From Arthrobacter sp. NEB 688 (lineage in GTDB: Bacteria > Actinomycetota > Actinomycetes > Actinomycetales > Dermatophilaceae), in the NCBI RefSeq assembly GCF_013201035.1, contig NZ_CP053707.1, positions 1,426,001-1,490,000 of the forward strand: a stretch of DNA of 64,000 bases, in the 5' to 3' direction. The translations under genes were made by a program, and so were the position numbers. This document shows positions 17,895 to 26,293 of this stretch, piece by piece. The notes under the pieces were generated by a model that searched no databases, was not told the origin of the DNA, and saw only the letters and a list, made by a program, of their open reading frames with translations. How positions within the stretch are numbered: the first letter of the stretch is position 1; every line of letters begins with the position of its first letter.

Positions 17895-18845
17895 GTGGAC
17901 GCCTCCGACCTGCTCCGTGGAGCCCTGCTCCAGATCTCCGGCTCCGACGCGGTGCGCACCGCCGTGACGAAGGCGCCGGTCAGCCGGGCCGTCGTCCAGC
18001 GCTACGTCGCGGGCGACCTCGTCCCCGAGGCCGTCGCGGTCACCGGCGAGCTGCGCGCGACCAACCGCCTCGCGACCATCGACTACCTCGGCGAGGACGT
18101 CACCGACCGCGCCCAGGCCGAGCGCACCCGCGACACCTACCTCGCGCTGCTCGACGCGCTCGCCGAGGCCGACCTCGCGCGCTTCGGGGCCGCCGAGGTG
18201 AGCGTCAAGCTGAGCGCCGTCGGGCAGGCCATCCCCGGCGACGGCGACGCGATCGCCCTCGAGAACGCCCGCGCCATCTGCGCGGCGGCCGAGCGGGCCG
18301 GCACGACCGTGACCCTCGACATGGAGGACCACACGACGACCGACCGCACCCTCGAGGCCGTCCGGGCGCTGCGCGCGGACTTCCCGTGGGTCGGCGCCGT
18401 GCTCCAGGCCTACCTGCACCGCACCGAGGCCGACTGCCGCGACCTCGCGGGCCCGGGCAGCCGGGTGCGCCTGTGCAAGGGCGCCTACAAGGAGCCCGCC
18501 TCCGTGGCCTACCAGGACGGCGGCGAGGTCGACCTCTCCTACGTCCGCTGCCTCAAGGTCCTCATGGCGGGCGAGGGCTACCCGATGGTGGCCAGCCACG
18601 ACCCGCGCCTCGTCGAGATCGCCGAGGCCCTCGCCTCGCACCACGGCCGCACCCCCGACTCCTACGAGTTCCAGATGCTCCTCGGCGTCCGCTCGACCGA
18701 GCAGAAGCGGATCGCCGACCGCGGCCACCAGATGCGCGTCTACCTGCCCTTCGGCGAGGACTGGTACGGCTACCTCGTGCGCCGGCTCGCCGAGCGGCCG
18801 GCCAACCTCCGCTTCTTCCTGCGCTCGCTCGCCGGCAGCAGCTGA
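17895..18845 (+). CDS. Proline dehydrogenase
   Basis: 316 residues from the GTG at 17895. It matches monofunctional PRODH, the FAD barrel that oxidises proline to pyrroline-5-carboxylate. Conserved parts include SVKLSAVGQ, VTLDMEDHTTTDRT, VLQAYLHRTEADC, RLCKGAYKEP, VASHDPRLVEIA, EFQMLLGVR and the substrate-binding end YGYLVRRLAERPAN. Length is as usual for the monofunctional type. The next gene, proC, makes proline from the same intermediate, so the two could cycle proline and pyrroline-5-carboxylate. Confidence 0.93.
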   Translation: MDASDLLRGALLQISGSDAVRTAVTKAPVSRAVVQRYVAGDLVPEAVAVTGELRATNRLATIDYLGEDVTDRAQAERTRDTYLALLDALAEADLARFGAAEVSVKLSAVGQAIPGDGDAIALENARAICAAAERAGTTVTLDMEDHTTTDRTLEAVRALRADFPWVGAVLQAYLHRTEADCRDLAGPGSRVRLCKGAYKEPASVAYQDGGEVDLSYVRCLKVLMAGEGYPMVASHDPRLVEIAEALASHHGRTPDSYEFQMLLGVRSTEQKRIADRGHQMRVYLPFGEDWYGYLVRRLAERPANLRFFLRSLAGSS

Positions 18846-18888
18846 AACGTCCGCGCCCCGCGCGGGTGCGGACGGCATACTCGGCGCC

Positions 18889-19689
18889 ATGGCCACGACT
18901 GCGATCTTCGGTGCCGGCGTCATGGGCGAGACGCTCCTCTCGGGGCTGCTGCGCGCGGGGCGACCGGCCGACTCCCTCGTCATCACGGAGCGCCGCGCCG
19001 ACCGCGCCGCCGAGCTGACCGAGCGCTACGGGGTGCGCGTCCTCGAGAACGCGGAGGCCGCCGCCGCCGCGAGCACGCTCGTCCTCGTCGTCAAGCCGCA
19101 GGACATGGGGGCGCTGCTCGAGGAGATCGCGCCGCACGTCGAGGCCGGTGACCTCGTCGTCAGCCTCGCCGCCGGCATCACGACCGCGTTCGTGGAGTCC
19201 CGTCTGCCGGAGGGCCGTTCGGTCGTCCGGGTGATGCCCAACACGCCCGCGCTCGTCGACCAGGGGATGGCGGCCGTCTCGGCCGGGGCGCACTGCGGGC
19301 CCGAGCACCTCACCGAGGCGCAGTCGCTGCTCGCGGCCACCGGCAAGGTGGTCGAGGTCCCCGAGAAGCTCCAGGACGCCGTCACGGCCATCTCCGGCAG
19401 CGGCCCCGCGTACATCTTCTACGTCGTCGAGGCGATGATCGAGGCCGGCGTCGTCCTCGGGATGCCGCGCTCCACGGCCACCGAGCTCGTCGTCCAGACC
19501 CTCTACGGCGCCGCGACGATGATCAAGGAGACCGGCCAGCACCCGACCGTCCTGCGCGAGCAGGTGACCTCGCCCGGCGGCACGACCGCGGCCGCGCTGC
19601 GGGTCATGGACGACCACAAGGTGCGGGCCGCGTTCATCAGCGCCATGGAGGCCGCGGCCACCCGCAGCCGCGAGCTGGCCGGTGGCTGA
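18889..19689 (+). CDS. proC: Pyrroline-5-carboxylate reductase
   Basis: 266 residues. The Rossmann motif IFGAGVMGETLLSGLL is at the N-terminus. VMPNTPALVDQGM, the conserved AISGSGPAYIFYVVEAM helix and the C-terminal VTSPGGTTAAALRVM follow, all standard for ProC. It carries out the last step of proline synthesis in the cytosol with NAD(P)H. The M. tuberculosis counterpart Rv0500 lies in the same neighbourhood. It overlaps the following acetyltransferase by 8 bp. Confidence 0.96.
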   Translation: MATTAIFGAGVMGETLLSGLLRAGRPADSLVITERRADRAAELTERYGVRVLENAEAAAAASTLVLVVKPQDMGALLEEIAPHVEAGDLVVSLAAGITTAFVESRLPEGRSVVRVMPNTPALVDQGMAAVSAGAHCGPEHLTEAQSLLAATGKVVEVPEKLQDAVTAISGSGPAYIFYVVEAMIEAGVVLGMPRSTATELVVQTLYGAATMIKETGQHPTVLREQVTSPGGTTAAALRVMDDHKVRAAFISAMEAAATRSRELAGG

Positions 19690-20206
19690 GGCGGGCCCGG
19701 GCCTGCACCCCGGCGTCCGGGTCGAGCCGGTCACCGACGCGACGTGGCGCGCCTATCGCGACGTGCGCCAGGCGGCCCTCATCGACAGCCCCCGCGCGTT
19801 CTGGACGACCTGGGCGCAGAGCGCGGCGCGCACCGACGACGACTGGCGCGCCCTCGTCGCCACCGGCCCCGCCCTCTGGCTCGCGTGGGACCTCGACCGC
19901 CCGGTCGGCACGGTCGGGCTCGTCCACGGTGACGACCAGGCCGACGACGAGGTGTACCTCGTCGGGATGTGGGTGACCGGCGGGGCCCGGGGGAGCGGCG
20001 CGGCCGGACGGCTCGTCGACGCCGCGCTCGACCGGGCCCGCGCCGACGGCCGGCGTCGCGTGGTCCTCGACGTCGCCCGCGAGAACTCCCGCGCGCTGCG
20101 CTTCTACCTCCGCCGCGGGTTCGCGCTCACCGGCGAGACCGGGACGATGCCGTGGGACCCCACGTGCGTCGAGGAGCGGATGGTGCTCGACCTCGAGCCC
20201 TCCTGA
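19682..20206 (+). CDS. GNAT-family N-acetyltransferase
   Basis: 174 residues with a GTG start inside the end of proC. The acetyl-CoA-binding motif A is present as VYLVGMWVTGGARGSGAAGRLV, and the C-terminal strand pattern RVVLDVARENSRALRFYLRRGF is typical. The acceptor is unknown. It resembles the next gene in its N-terminal part, so the two may be old duplicates. Confidence 0.88.
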   Translation: MAEAGPGLHPGVRVEPVTDATWRAYRDVRQAALIDSPRAFWTTWAQSAARTDDDWRALVATGPALWLAWDLDRPVGTVGLVHGDDQADDEVYLVGMWVTGGARGSGAAGRLVDAALDRARADGRRRVVLDVARENSRALRFYLRRGFALTGETGTMPWDPTCVEERMVLDLEPS

Positions 20207-20291
20207 GGGGCTCGCCGGGGCCGGCCCACGCCATCTCGTGTTCACCTCCCCGGTTGCCGCACACCGTGGGTGTCGTGGGAGAGTGGCCGAC

Positions 20292-20822
20292 ATGAGCGAC
20301 ATCACGGTCCGCGCGCTGGGCGCCGAGGAGTGGGAGCACTACCGCTCGATGCGTCTCACCGCCCTGCGCGAGTCGCCCGAGGCGTTCGTCGCCTCCCACG
20401 CCGACGAGGAGTCCGAACCCGAGGACTTCTGGCGCGCCCGCATGGAGCGCTCGACCCGCCTGCTCGCCGAGCGCGACGGCGAGGCCCTGGGCATCGCCAG
20501 CGTCGGCGAGGTCGACGAGGACCGCCCCGACCACGCGCAGCTCTTCGGCCTGTTCGTCACGCCGGCGGCGCGCGGCACCGGGGTCGCCGCCGCCCTCGTG
20601 CGCGCCGCCTCCCGTGTCGCCGCCGAGAAGGGGCGCACCCAGCTCCTCTACTGGGTCGGCACCGACAACGGCCGCGCGGTCGCCTTCGCGAGCAGCTTCG
20701 GCTTCCGCCCCACCGAGAACCGCCGCCCGATGCGCGTCGTCTCCGAGGACGACGGCGAGGAGGAGGTCGCGATGACCCTCGCCCTCGCCGGTGACCGCGG
20801 CGGCATCCCCACCGCGATCTGA
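20292..20822 (+). CDS. GNAT-family N-acetyltransferase
   Basis: 176 residues from the ATG at 20292; an earlier in-frame start adds only non-conserved sequence. Motif A reads LFGLFVTPAARGTGVAAALVRAA, and LLYWVGTDNGRAVAFASSFGFRPT follows. The start SMRLTALRESPEAF parallels VRQAALIDSPRAF of the previous gene. The substrate is unknown. It converges on the ktrA-like gene with only 13 bp between. Confidence 0.88.
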   Translation: MSDITVRALGAEEWEHYRSMRLTALRESPEAFVASHADEESEPEDFWRARMERSTRLLAERDGEALGIASVGEVDEDRPDHAQLFGLFVTPAARGTGVAAALVRAASRVAAEKGRTQLLYWVGTDNGRAVAFASSFGFRPTENRRPMRVVSEDDGEEEVAMTLALAGDRGGIPTAI

Positions 20823-20835
20823 GCCCTCCCGCCGG

Positions 20836-21501
20836 CTACGGCCGGGCGGCGAGCCGCTCGATGAGCGTCGTCGGCCCGCTGACGATGAGGGTGTCGTGCG
20901 CCGACACCTTCGTCGTGGGCACGGCGTAGGTGAAGTCCTCGCCGGGCGCCTTGACGCCGACGACCGTCACGCCGTACTTGCTGCGGACCTGGCTCTGCTC
21001 GAGCGTGAAGCCGATGGTCTCGGTCGGCGGGCGCATCTTGACGATGGCGAACCCGTCGTCGAACTCGATGTAGTCCTGCATCCGGCCCCCGACGAGGTGC
21101 GCGACCCGGCGGCCGGTGTCGGCCTCGGGGCGGACGATGTGGTGCACCCCGATCCGGTCGAGGATGCGGGCGTGCTCCGGCGAGAGCGCCTTGGCCCAGA
21201 TGGCCGGCACCTGCGCGTCGACGAGGTTGGCGGCGGCCAGCACCGACGCCTCGACCGAGGAGCCGATGGCGACGACGGCGATCTGGAAGCGCCCGGCCTT
21301 CGCGTCGCGGATGACCCCGGCGTCGCTCGCGTCGCCGTGGACGACCTGCGAGATGCGGCCGAGGAACTTCTCGGCGAGGAAGCCGTCCTTCTCGATGGCG
21401 GTGACCTTGTGGCCCAGGCGTCGCAGCTCGAGCGCCGCGGCGGCGCCGAAGCGGCCGAGGCCGATGACGAGGACCTCGTCGTCGCGGGCGTTCTTGCCCA
21501 T
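20836..21501 (-). CDS. TrkA/KtrA-type RCK protein (potassium channel regulatory subunit)
   Basis: 221 residues from the ATG at 21499-21501, which has a good GGGAGG ribosome-binding site; a longer upstream reading adds unrelated sequence. The N-terminal nucleotide-binding domain has LVIGLGRFGAAAALEL, and the C-terminal TrkA-C domain runs from about residue 140. Such RCK proteins gate K+ channels (KtrB, TrkH). No membrane partner gene is adjacent, so it acts with one encoded elsewhere. Confidence 0.9.
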   Translation of the reverse strand: MGKNARDDEVLVIGLGRFGAAAALELRRLGHKVTAIEKDGFLAEKFLGRISQVVHGDASDAGVIRDAKAGRFQIAVVAIGSSVEASVLAAANLVDAQVPAIWAKALSPEHARILDRIGVHHIVRPEADTGRRVAHLVGGRMQDYIEFDDGFAIVKMRPPTETIGFTLEQSQVRSKYGVTVVGVKAPGEDFTYAVPTTKVSAHDTLIVSGPTTLIERLAARP

Positions 21502-21575
21502 GGGTGGCGTCCTCCCGGTGGTGGGTCCGTGCGGTCCCAGCCTGCCACGGACGGGCCACCGAGTAGCGTGCAGCC

Positions 21576-22766
21576 ATGGCCCCACGGACGAGCGTCATCT
21601 GGGATGACGTGTTCACCGCCTACGACTTCGGTCCGGGCCACCCGATGGGTCCCGTGCGGCTCGACCTCACGACGCGGCTCGCCCGCTCGCTCGGCGTGCT
21701 CGACCACGTCGACGTCGTGAGCCCCGGTGTCGCCGACGACGACCTGCTCGCGACGGTGCACGACCCCGCGTACGTCGAGGCGGTCAAGGTCGCCTCGGCC
21801 GACCCGAGCCGCGCCGACGTCCACCGCGGCCTCGGCACCGACGACGACCCCGCCTTCCGGGGGATGCACGAGGCGTCGGCACGGATCGTCCAGGGCACGG
21901 TCGAGGTCTGCCGGCGCGTCTGGGAGGGCGAGGCCGAGCACGGCGTCAACTACTGCGGCGGCCTGCACCACGCGATGCGCACGCACGCCAGCGGCTTCTG
22001 CATCTACAACGACATCGCGGTCGGCATCCAGTGGCTGCTCGACCACGGCGCCGAGCGGGTCGCGTACGTCGACATCGACGTGCACCACGGCGACGGGGTC
22101 GAGCGCGCCTTCTGGAACGACCCGCGCGTGCTGACGATCTCGCTCCACGAGAGCGGCCAGCACCTCTTCCCCGGCACCGGCTGGCCGGCCGACGTCGGCG
22201 GGCCGGACGCGCGCGGCACGGTCGCCAACGTCGCCCTGCCGCCCGGCACCGGCGACGCGTCGTGGCTGCGGGCGATGGACTCGGTCGTGCCCCACCTCGT
22301 GCGCGCCTTCGCGCCCGACGTCCTCGTGACGCAGCACGGCTGCGACACCCACCTCGAGGACCCGCTGGCGCACCTCGCCATCACCGTCGACGCCCAGCGC
22401 CGCGCCCACGACGAGCTGCACACGCTCGCCCACGAGGTCTGCGGCGGGAAGTGGGTCGCGCTCGGCGGCGGCGGGTACGAGCTCGTCGACGTCGTGCCGC
22501 GCTCGTGGACCCACCTGACGGCCATCGCGGCCCACCGGCCGGTCGACGTCCGGACCGCCGTGCCGCAGGAGTGGCTCGACCACGTCGAGTCGCTGCTCGG
22601 CCGGCCGGGCCCGCGCCGGATGGGCGACCTGCCGGCGGACCGGCTCCCGATCTGGGTGCAGCCGTGGGGGATGGGCCACAACCCCGACAACCCGCTCGAC
22701 CGCGCGGTGTTCGCCACCCGGCAGGCGGTCTTCCCGCTGCACGGCCTCGACCCCTGGTTCGACTGA
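21576..22766 (+). CDS. acuC: AcuC-type histone-deacetylase-family protein
   Basis: 396 residues. The class I-like deacetylase motifs are present: YCGGLHHAM, the zinc/active-site stretch YVDIDVHHGDGVE, TISLHESGQHLFPGTG and VTQHGCDTH. Bacterial AcuC removes acetyl groups from lysines, classically from acetyl-CoA synthetase. The C-terminal extension ending in GLDPWFD is common in actinobacterial AcuC. The divergent neighbour is the ktrA-like gene, 74 bp away. Confidence 0.92.
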   Translation: MAPRTSVIWDDVFTAYDFGPGHPMGPVRLDLTTRLARSLGVLDHVDVVSPGVADDDLLATVHDPAYVEAVKVASADPSRADVHRGLGTDDDPAFRGMHEASARIVQGTVEVCRRVWEGEAEHGVNYCGGLHHAMRTHASGFCIYNDIAVGIQWLLDHGAERVAYVDIDVHHGDGVERAFWNDPRVLTISLHESGQHLFPGTGWPADVGGPDARGTVANVALPPGTGDASWLRAMDSVVPHLVRAFAPDVLVTQHGCDTHLEDPLAHLAITVDAQRRAHDELHTLAHEVCGGKWVALGGGGYELVDVVPRSWTHLTAIAAHRPVDVRTAVPQEWLDHVESLLGRPGPRRMGDLPADRLPIWVQPWGMGHNPDNPLDRAVFATRQAVFPLHGLDPWFD

Positions 22767-22918
22767 CCCGATCGAGCTCCCGGGACTCCTCCGGGACGCC
22801 GCCCGGCGGTGGCCGACCACCCGAGGCAGGGGTTCGGCCGATCGGCCCGACACGCCGAAATTCCGGTGGCGCAGACGGCGTGTCGACTGGACATCGTCCA
22901 CGAGTGCGCTCGTTCCCC

Positions 22919-22947
22919 TTCACAGTGGTCACAACTGCCCCTATGGT
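22919..22947 (+). promoter_or_regulatory. Candidate promoter of the BldC-like regulator gene
   Basis: TTCACA at 22919-22924 and TATGGT at 22942-22947 are separated by 17 bp and lie about 70 bp before the ATG at 23018. The -35 box overlaps a direct repeat (TTCACAGTG then GTCACAACT) with a 9-bp step. This is the only well-formed promoter-like pair in the 251-bp gap. Confidence 0.5.
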
Positions 22948-23017
22948 TGCGACAGCACGCCGCAGGGAGCTTGCCGGGCTGGTCCGGCACTGCGACGGGC
23001 AGAAGATCGAGGTCCAG

Positions 23018-23218
23018 ATGTCCACGGAGCGTCAGCTCGGCGAGGTGCGCTTCCTCACCGTCGCCGAGGTCGCCACGATCATGCGCGTCTCGAAGATGAC
23101 GGTCTACCGCATGGTCCACGCCGGTGAGCTGCCGGCGATCCGCGTCGGTCGCTCCTTCCGCGTGCCGGAGGACGAGGTGCACGCCTACCTGCGCAGCTCG
23201 TTCGTCGACACCGCGTGA
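23018..23218 (+). CDS. BldC/MerR-like helix-turn-helix DNA-binding protein
   Basis: 66 residues from the ATG at 23018, which follows a GAGG ribosome-binding site. Almost the whole protein is a winged helix-turn-helix: FLTVAEVATIMRVSKMTVYRM, then the wing ELPAIRVGRSFRVPEDEVHAYL. It resembles Streptomyces BldC and the excisionase-like product Rv0500A, which in M. tuberculosis also precedes the bS22-like gene. BldC binds direct repeats as head-to-tail oligomers. Its targets here are unknown. A hairpin follows the gene. Confidence 0.9.
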   Translation: MSTERQLGEVRFLTVAEVATIMRVSKMTVYRMVHAGELPAIRVGRSFRVPEDEVHAYLRSSFVDTA

Positions 23219-23236
23219 CCCGGTCCCACCGACCGA

Positions 23237-23270
23237 CGAGGGGTGCTCCGCCACGGCGGGGCGCCCCTCG
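23237..23270 (+). terminator. Hairpin terminator after the BldC-like gene
   Basis: Arms GAGGGGTGCTCCGC and GCGGGGCGCCCCTC pair over 14 bp with two G-T wobbles, 19 bases after the stop. There is no T-run. Confidence 0.55.
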
Positions 23271-23373
23271 CGCATGATCCCGTCCACCAGGTCCGGCACC
23301 CGCGGTTTGGGGCCGGTGGGGGCCCGCCGGTAGGGTGGGCCGCCGTACCCCCGTACCACCGTGAGGAACACCC

Positions 23374-23472
23374 ATGGGCTCTGTCATCAAGAAGCGGCGC
23401 AAGCGGATGGCGAAGAAGAAGCACCGCAAGCTGCTGCGCAAGACGCGTCACCAGCGTCGCAACAAGAAGTGA
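23374..23472 (+). CDS. Small ribosomal protein bS22 (AURKAIP1/COX24 domain)
   Basis: 32 residues, almost all basic: MGSVIKKRRKRMAKKKHRK then LLRKTRHQRRNKK. This fits the actinobacterial bS22 protein (Rv0500B in M. tuberculosis), found near the decoding centre in mycobacterial ribosomes. It carries the AURKAIP1/COX24 domain shared with mitochondrial small-subunit proteins. A GTGAGGAAC ribosome-binding stretch precedes the ATG. It is easily missed because of its size. A terminator follows. Confidence 0.92.
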   Translation: MGSVIKKRRKRMAKKKHRKLLRKTRHQRRNKK

Positions 23473-23497
23473 CCACGCGTCACCTCTGAGCGTCGAG

Positions 23498-23528
23498 GGT
23501 CCCCGGCCGATGCCGGGGACCTTTGTCG
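23498..23528 (+). terminator. Rho-independent terminator after bS22
   Basis: A perfect 10-bp stem (GGTCCCCGGC, CGAT loop, GCCGGGGACC) is followed by TTTGTCG, 25 bases after the stop. It is the most canonical terminator in the window. Confidence 0.82.
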
Positions 23529-23640
23529 TCCCCCGGGGCGGTCGGCGGCCGTCCGGGGACCACGGACCGGCGGCCCCCTGTGGGCGCCCGCCCGGCCCCG
23601 GTAGTGTCGGACCCGTCGGACCGACGTGGGAGGAGCAGCG

Positions 23641-24690
23641 GTGGCGAAGGTGGTGCTGGTGACCGGGGTGTCCCGGTACCTCGGGGGGCTGCTCGCCCGC
23701 CGCGTCGCCGCCGAGCCCGGGGTCGACCACGTCGTCGGCGTCGACGTCATCCCGCCGCCGCACCCCGTGCCCGGGGTCGAGTTCGTGCGCGCCGACATCC
23801 GCAACCCGATGATCTCCCGCGTCATCGAGTCCTCGGGCGTCGACACCGTCGTGCACATGAACGTCATCGCGACGCCGACCTTCGTCGGGGGCCGGACCCC
23901 GCAGAAGGAGATCAACGTCATCGGCACGATGCAGCTGCTCGCGGCGTGCCAGAAGTCCTCGACGGTGCAGCGCCTCGTCGTCAAGTCCTCCGCGGCGGTC
24001 TACGGCTCGACGCCGCGCGACCCCGCCCTCTTCACCGAGGACATGGACGCCCGCCGCACCCCGAGCAGCGGCTTCGGCAAGGACTCCATCGAGGTCGAGG
24101 GGTACGTGCGCGGCTTCGCCCGCCGCCGCCCCGACGTCGACATCCTCATGCTCCGCTTCGCCAACGTCATCGGCCCGCGCATCCGCACCTCGATCACCGA
24201 CTACTTCTCGATGCCCGCCGTCCCGGTGCCGCTCGGCTACGACGCCCGGATGCAGTTCGTCCACGAGGAGGACGCCATCGACGCCCTCGTCCTCGGCGGC
24301 ACCGGGCAGGCCACGGGTGTCGTCAACGTCGCCGGCGACGGTGTCGTCACCGTCCTCCAGGCGGTCGCGATGTCCGGCCGGCCCGCGGTCCCGTTGCCGC
24401 TCAACAGCGCTGCGTTCGTCGGCGGCGTGACCCGCAGGCTCGGGCTCGCCGACTTCTCGCCCGACCAGATGTCCTTCCTCGCCTACGGCCGCGGCCTCGA
24501 CACGACGCGGATGCGCACCCGGCTCGGTTTCGAGCCCCGCTTCACGACCCGTGAGGCGTTCGAGGCCTTCGCCGCGACCCTCGGGGCGAACGGCCCCGGG
24601 CTCGGCTCCGTCGTCGACGCCGTGAGCGGTGTCGCCGGGGCCGCCAGCCAGTCGGTCCTCAAGGCCCTCGGCGCCGGGAGCGTGCGCTGA
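23641..24690 (+). CDS. NAD-dependent epimerase/dehydratase family protein (Rv0501-like)
   Basis: 349 residues with a GTG start. The extended-SDR fold is evident (VVLVTGVSRYLGGLLARRV at the start, ADIRNP, VVHMNV, SSAAVYG), but the catalytic Tyr-x3-Lys motif is not seen: the region reads SSGFGKDSIEVEG, with Lys kept and no Tyr four positions before it. The counterpart in M. tuberculosis is Rv0501 (galE2). It may act as an NAD(P)-binding non-enzymatic protein or use altered chemistry. The stop overlaps the acyltransferase ATG by one base. Confidence 0.82.
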   Translation: MAKVVLVTGVSRYLGGLLARRVAAEPGVDHVVGVDVIPPPHPVPGVEFVRADIRNPMISRVIESSGVDTVVHMNVIATPTFVGGRTPQKEINVIGTMQLLAACQKSSTVQRLVVKSSAAVYGSTPRDPALFTEDMDARRTPSSGFGKDSIEVEGYVRGFARRRPDVDILMLRFANVIGPRIRTSITDYFSMPAVPVPLGYDARMQFVHEEDAIDALVLGGTGQATGVVNVAGDGVVTVLQAVAMSGRPAVPLPLNSAAFVGGVTRRLGLADFSPDQMSFLAYGRGLDTTRMRTRLGFEPRFTTREAFEAFAATLGANGPGLGSVVDAVSGVAGAASQSVLKALGAGSVR

Positions 24691-26288
24691 TGGCCGCGCG
24701 CCCGGGAGCCCTCGCGGCCGGTGCCGCGCGCGCCGGCGGCGAGCGCGCCCGCCGCCGCTCGACCCCCCTCATCGGGGCCGCGCCGGTGACGGCGGCGCCC
24801 GCGACCACGCCGGCCGCTCCGGCGACGAAGAAGGCCGCGACGCAGAAGGCCGCGCCCGCGAAGAGGGCGACGGCGACGAAGGCCGCGGCGAACAAGAACG
24901 CGCCCGCGAAGAGGGCGACGGCGAAGAAGGCCGCCCCCGCGGTGAAGCAGGCGGCGAAGGCGGTGCCGGCGAAGAGGACCGCGCCGGTGACCAAGGCCGC
25001 CCCGGCCACGAAGGCTGCGGCGCAGGCCGCCCCGGCGGCGCCCGCGGTCCGCAAGCACCGCCCGGCCCCGAAGGTCACCTCCGCCCCGTCCCCGCGCGCG
25101 ACGACCCAGGCGGGGGAGCGCACCGGCACCCGGCGCCTGACCCCGCGCGAGAAGGCCCGGCGCGACGCCGCCGCCCGCCGCCCGCACCTGCGGGTCGCCG
25201 ACCCCGCCGCACCCACCGCCTCCGCCACACCCCCCGCACGCACCCGGCGGCGCGCCGCCGACCCCGCGCCGGCCGCCCCGGCCACCACGCCCCCGGCCGC
25301 CCCGCCGCTGGCCGCCGTGCCGCCGCTCGACCCCACCTCGGCCGCGGCGCCGGGGCGCACCGGCCTGCCGGTCCCCGACGTCGCCGACCTCCTCGACGCC
25401 CTCGTCGTCGGCCTGCGCGTCGCGGCCGAGGCCGCCGGCATCGCCCCCGAGGACGTCGAGCGCCGCGTCGCCCAGGTCCTCGCCTACCTGCGCCGCCGGG
25501 TCGAGGGCGACTACGAGGTCGACGACTTCGGCTACGACGAGCACTTCACCGAGAACGTCTTCTACCCGATGCTCCGCCCGCTCTACCGGCACTGGTTCCG
25601 GGTCGAGGTGCGCGGCATCGAGAACATCCCGGCCGAGGGCGGCGCGCTCGTCGTCTCGAACCACTCGGGCACGGTCGCGCTCGACTCGCTCATGGTGCAG
25701 CTGGCCATCCACGACGAGCACCCGGCGCACCGCACGATGCGCGCGCTCGGCGCGGACCTCGTCTTCCGCACGCCCTTCGTCGGGACCACCGCGCGCCGCT
25801 CCGGCTCGACCCTCGCCGCGAGCGAGGACGCCGCCCGGCTCTTCGGCCGCGGGGAGCTCGTCGGCGTCTTCCCCGAGGGGTTCAAGGGCACCGGCAAGCC
25901 GTTCAGCGAGCGCTACAAGCTCCAGCGCTTCGGCCGGGGCGGCTTCGTGTCGGCCGCGCTCGCCGCCGGCGTGCCGATCGTCCCGTGCTCGGTCGTCGGC
26001 GCCGAGGAGACCTTCCCGATCATCGGCAACATGGGCAGCCTCGCGCGCCTGCTCGGCCTGCCGTACGCGCCGGTGACGCCGACCTTCCCGTGGCTCGGCC
26101 CGCTCGGGATGATCCCGCTGCCGAGCAAGTGGATCATCGAGTTCGGCGCCCCCATCGACACCTCGGGGCACGACGAGGGCGCCGCCGACGACCCGATGCT
26201 CGTGTTCGACCTCACCGACCAGGTGCGCGAGACCATCCAGCAGACCCTCTACACGCTGCTCATGCAGCGTCGCTCGGTCTTCTTCTGA
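24690..26288 (+). CDS. Lysophospholipid acyltransferase-family protein with Lys/Ala/Pro-rich N-terminal tail
   Basis: 532 residues in two parts. Residues 1 to about 225 are low-complexity Ala/Lys/Pro/Thr sequence with histone-H1-like repeats (KKAA, PAKRAT, KAAPA). From about 230 a PlsC-type acyltransferase follows: VVSNHSGTVALDSLM (acceptor His motif), VGVFPEGFKGTGKPFS and VPIVPCSVVGAEETFP. The M. tuberculosis counterpart Rv0502 is, from memory, much shorter, so the tail is the odd part. It may bind DNA, RNA, polyphosphate or anionic lipid. The ATG overlaps the previous stop. Confidence 0.85.
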   Translation: MAARPGALAAGAARAGGERARRRSTPLIGAAPVTAAPATTPAAPATKKAATQKAAPAKRATATKAAANKNAPAKRATAKKAAPAVKQAAKAVPAKRTAPVTKAAPATKAAAQAAPAAPAVRKHRPAPKVTSAPSPRATTQAGERTGTRRLTPREKARRDAAARRPHLRVADPAAPTASATPPARTRRRAADPAPAAPATTPPAAPPLAAVPPLDPTSAAAPGRTGLPVPDVADLLDALVVGLRVAAEAAGIAPEDVERRVAQVLAYLRRRVEGDYEVDDFGYDEHFTENVFYPMLRPLYRHWFRVEVRGIENIPAEGGALVVSNHSGTVALDSLMVQLAIHDEHPAHRTMRALGADLVFRTPFVGTTARRSGSTLAASEDAARLFGRGELVGVFPEGFKGTGKPFSERYKLQRFGRGGFVSAALAAGVPIVPCSVVGAEETFPIIGNMGSLARLLGLPYAPVTPTFPWLGPLGMIPLPSKWIIEFGAPIDTSGHDEGAADDPMLVFDLTDQVRETIQQTLYTLLMQRRSVFF

Positions 26289-26293
26289 GCGCC

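Noticed and set aside
21502-21585. N-terminal extension of the KtrA-like protein
   Set aside because: The extension has no conserved sequence, and a good GGGAGG ribosome-binding site stands before the inner ATG.
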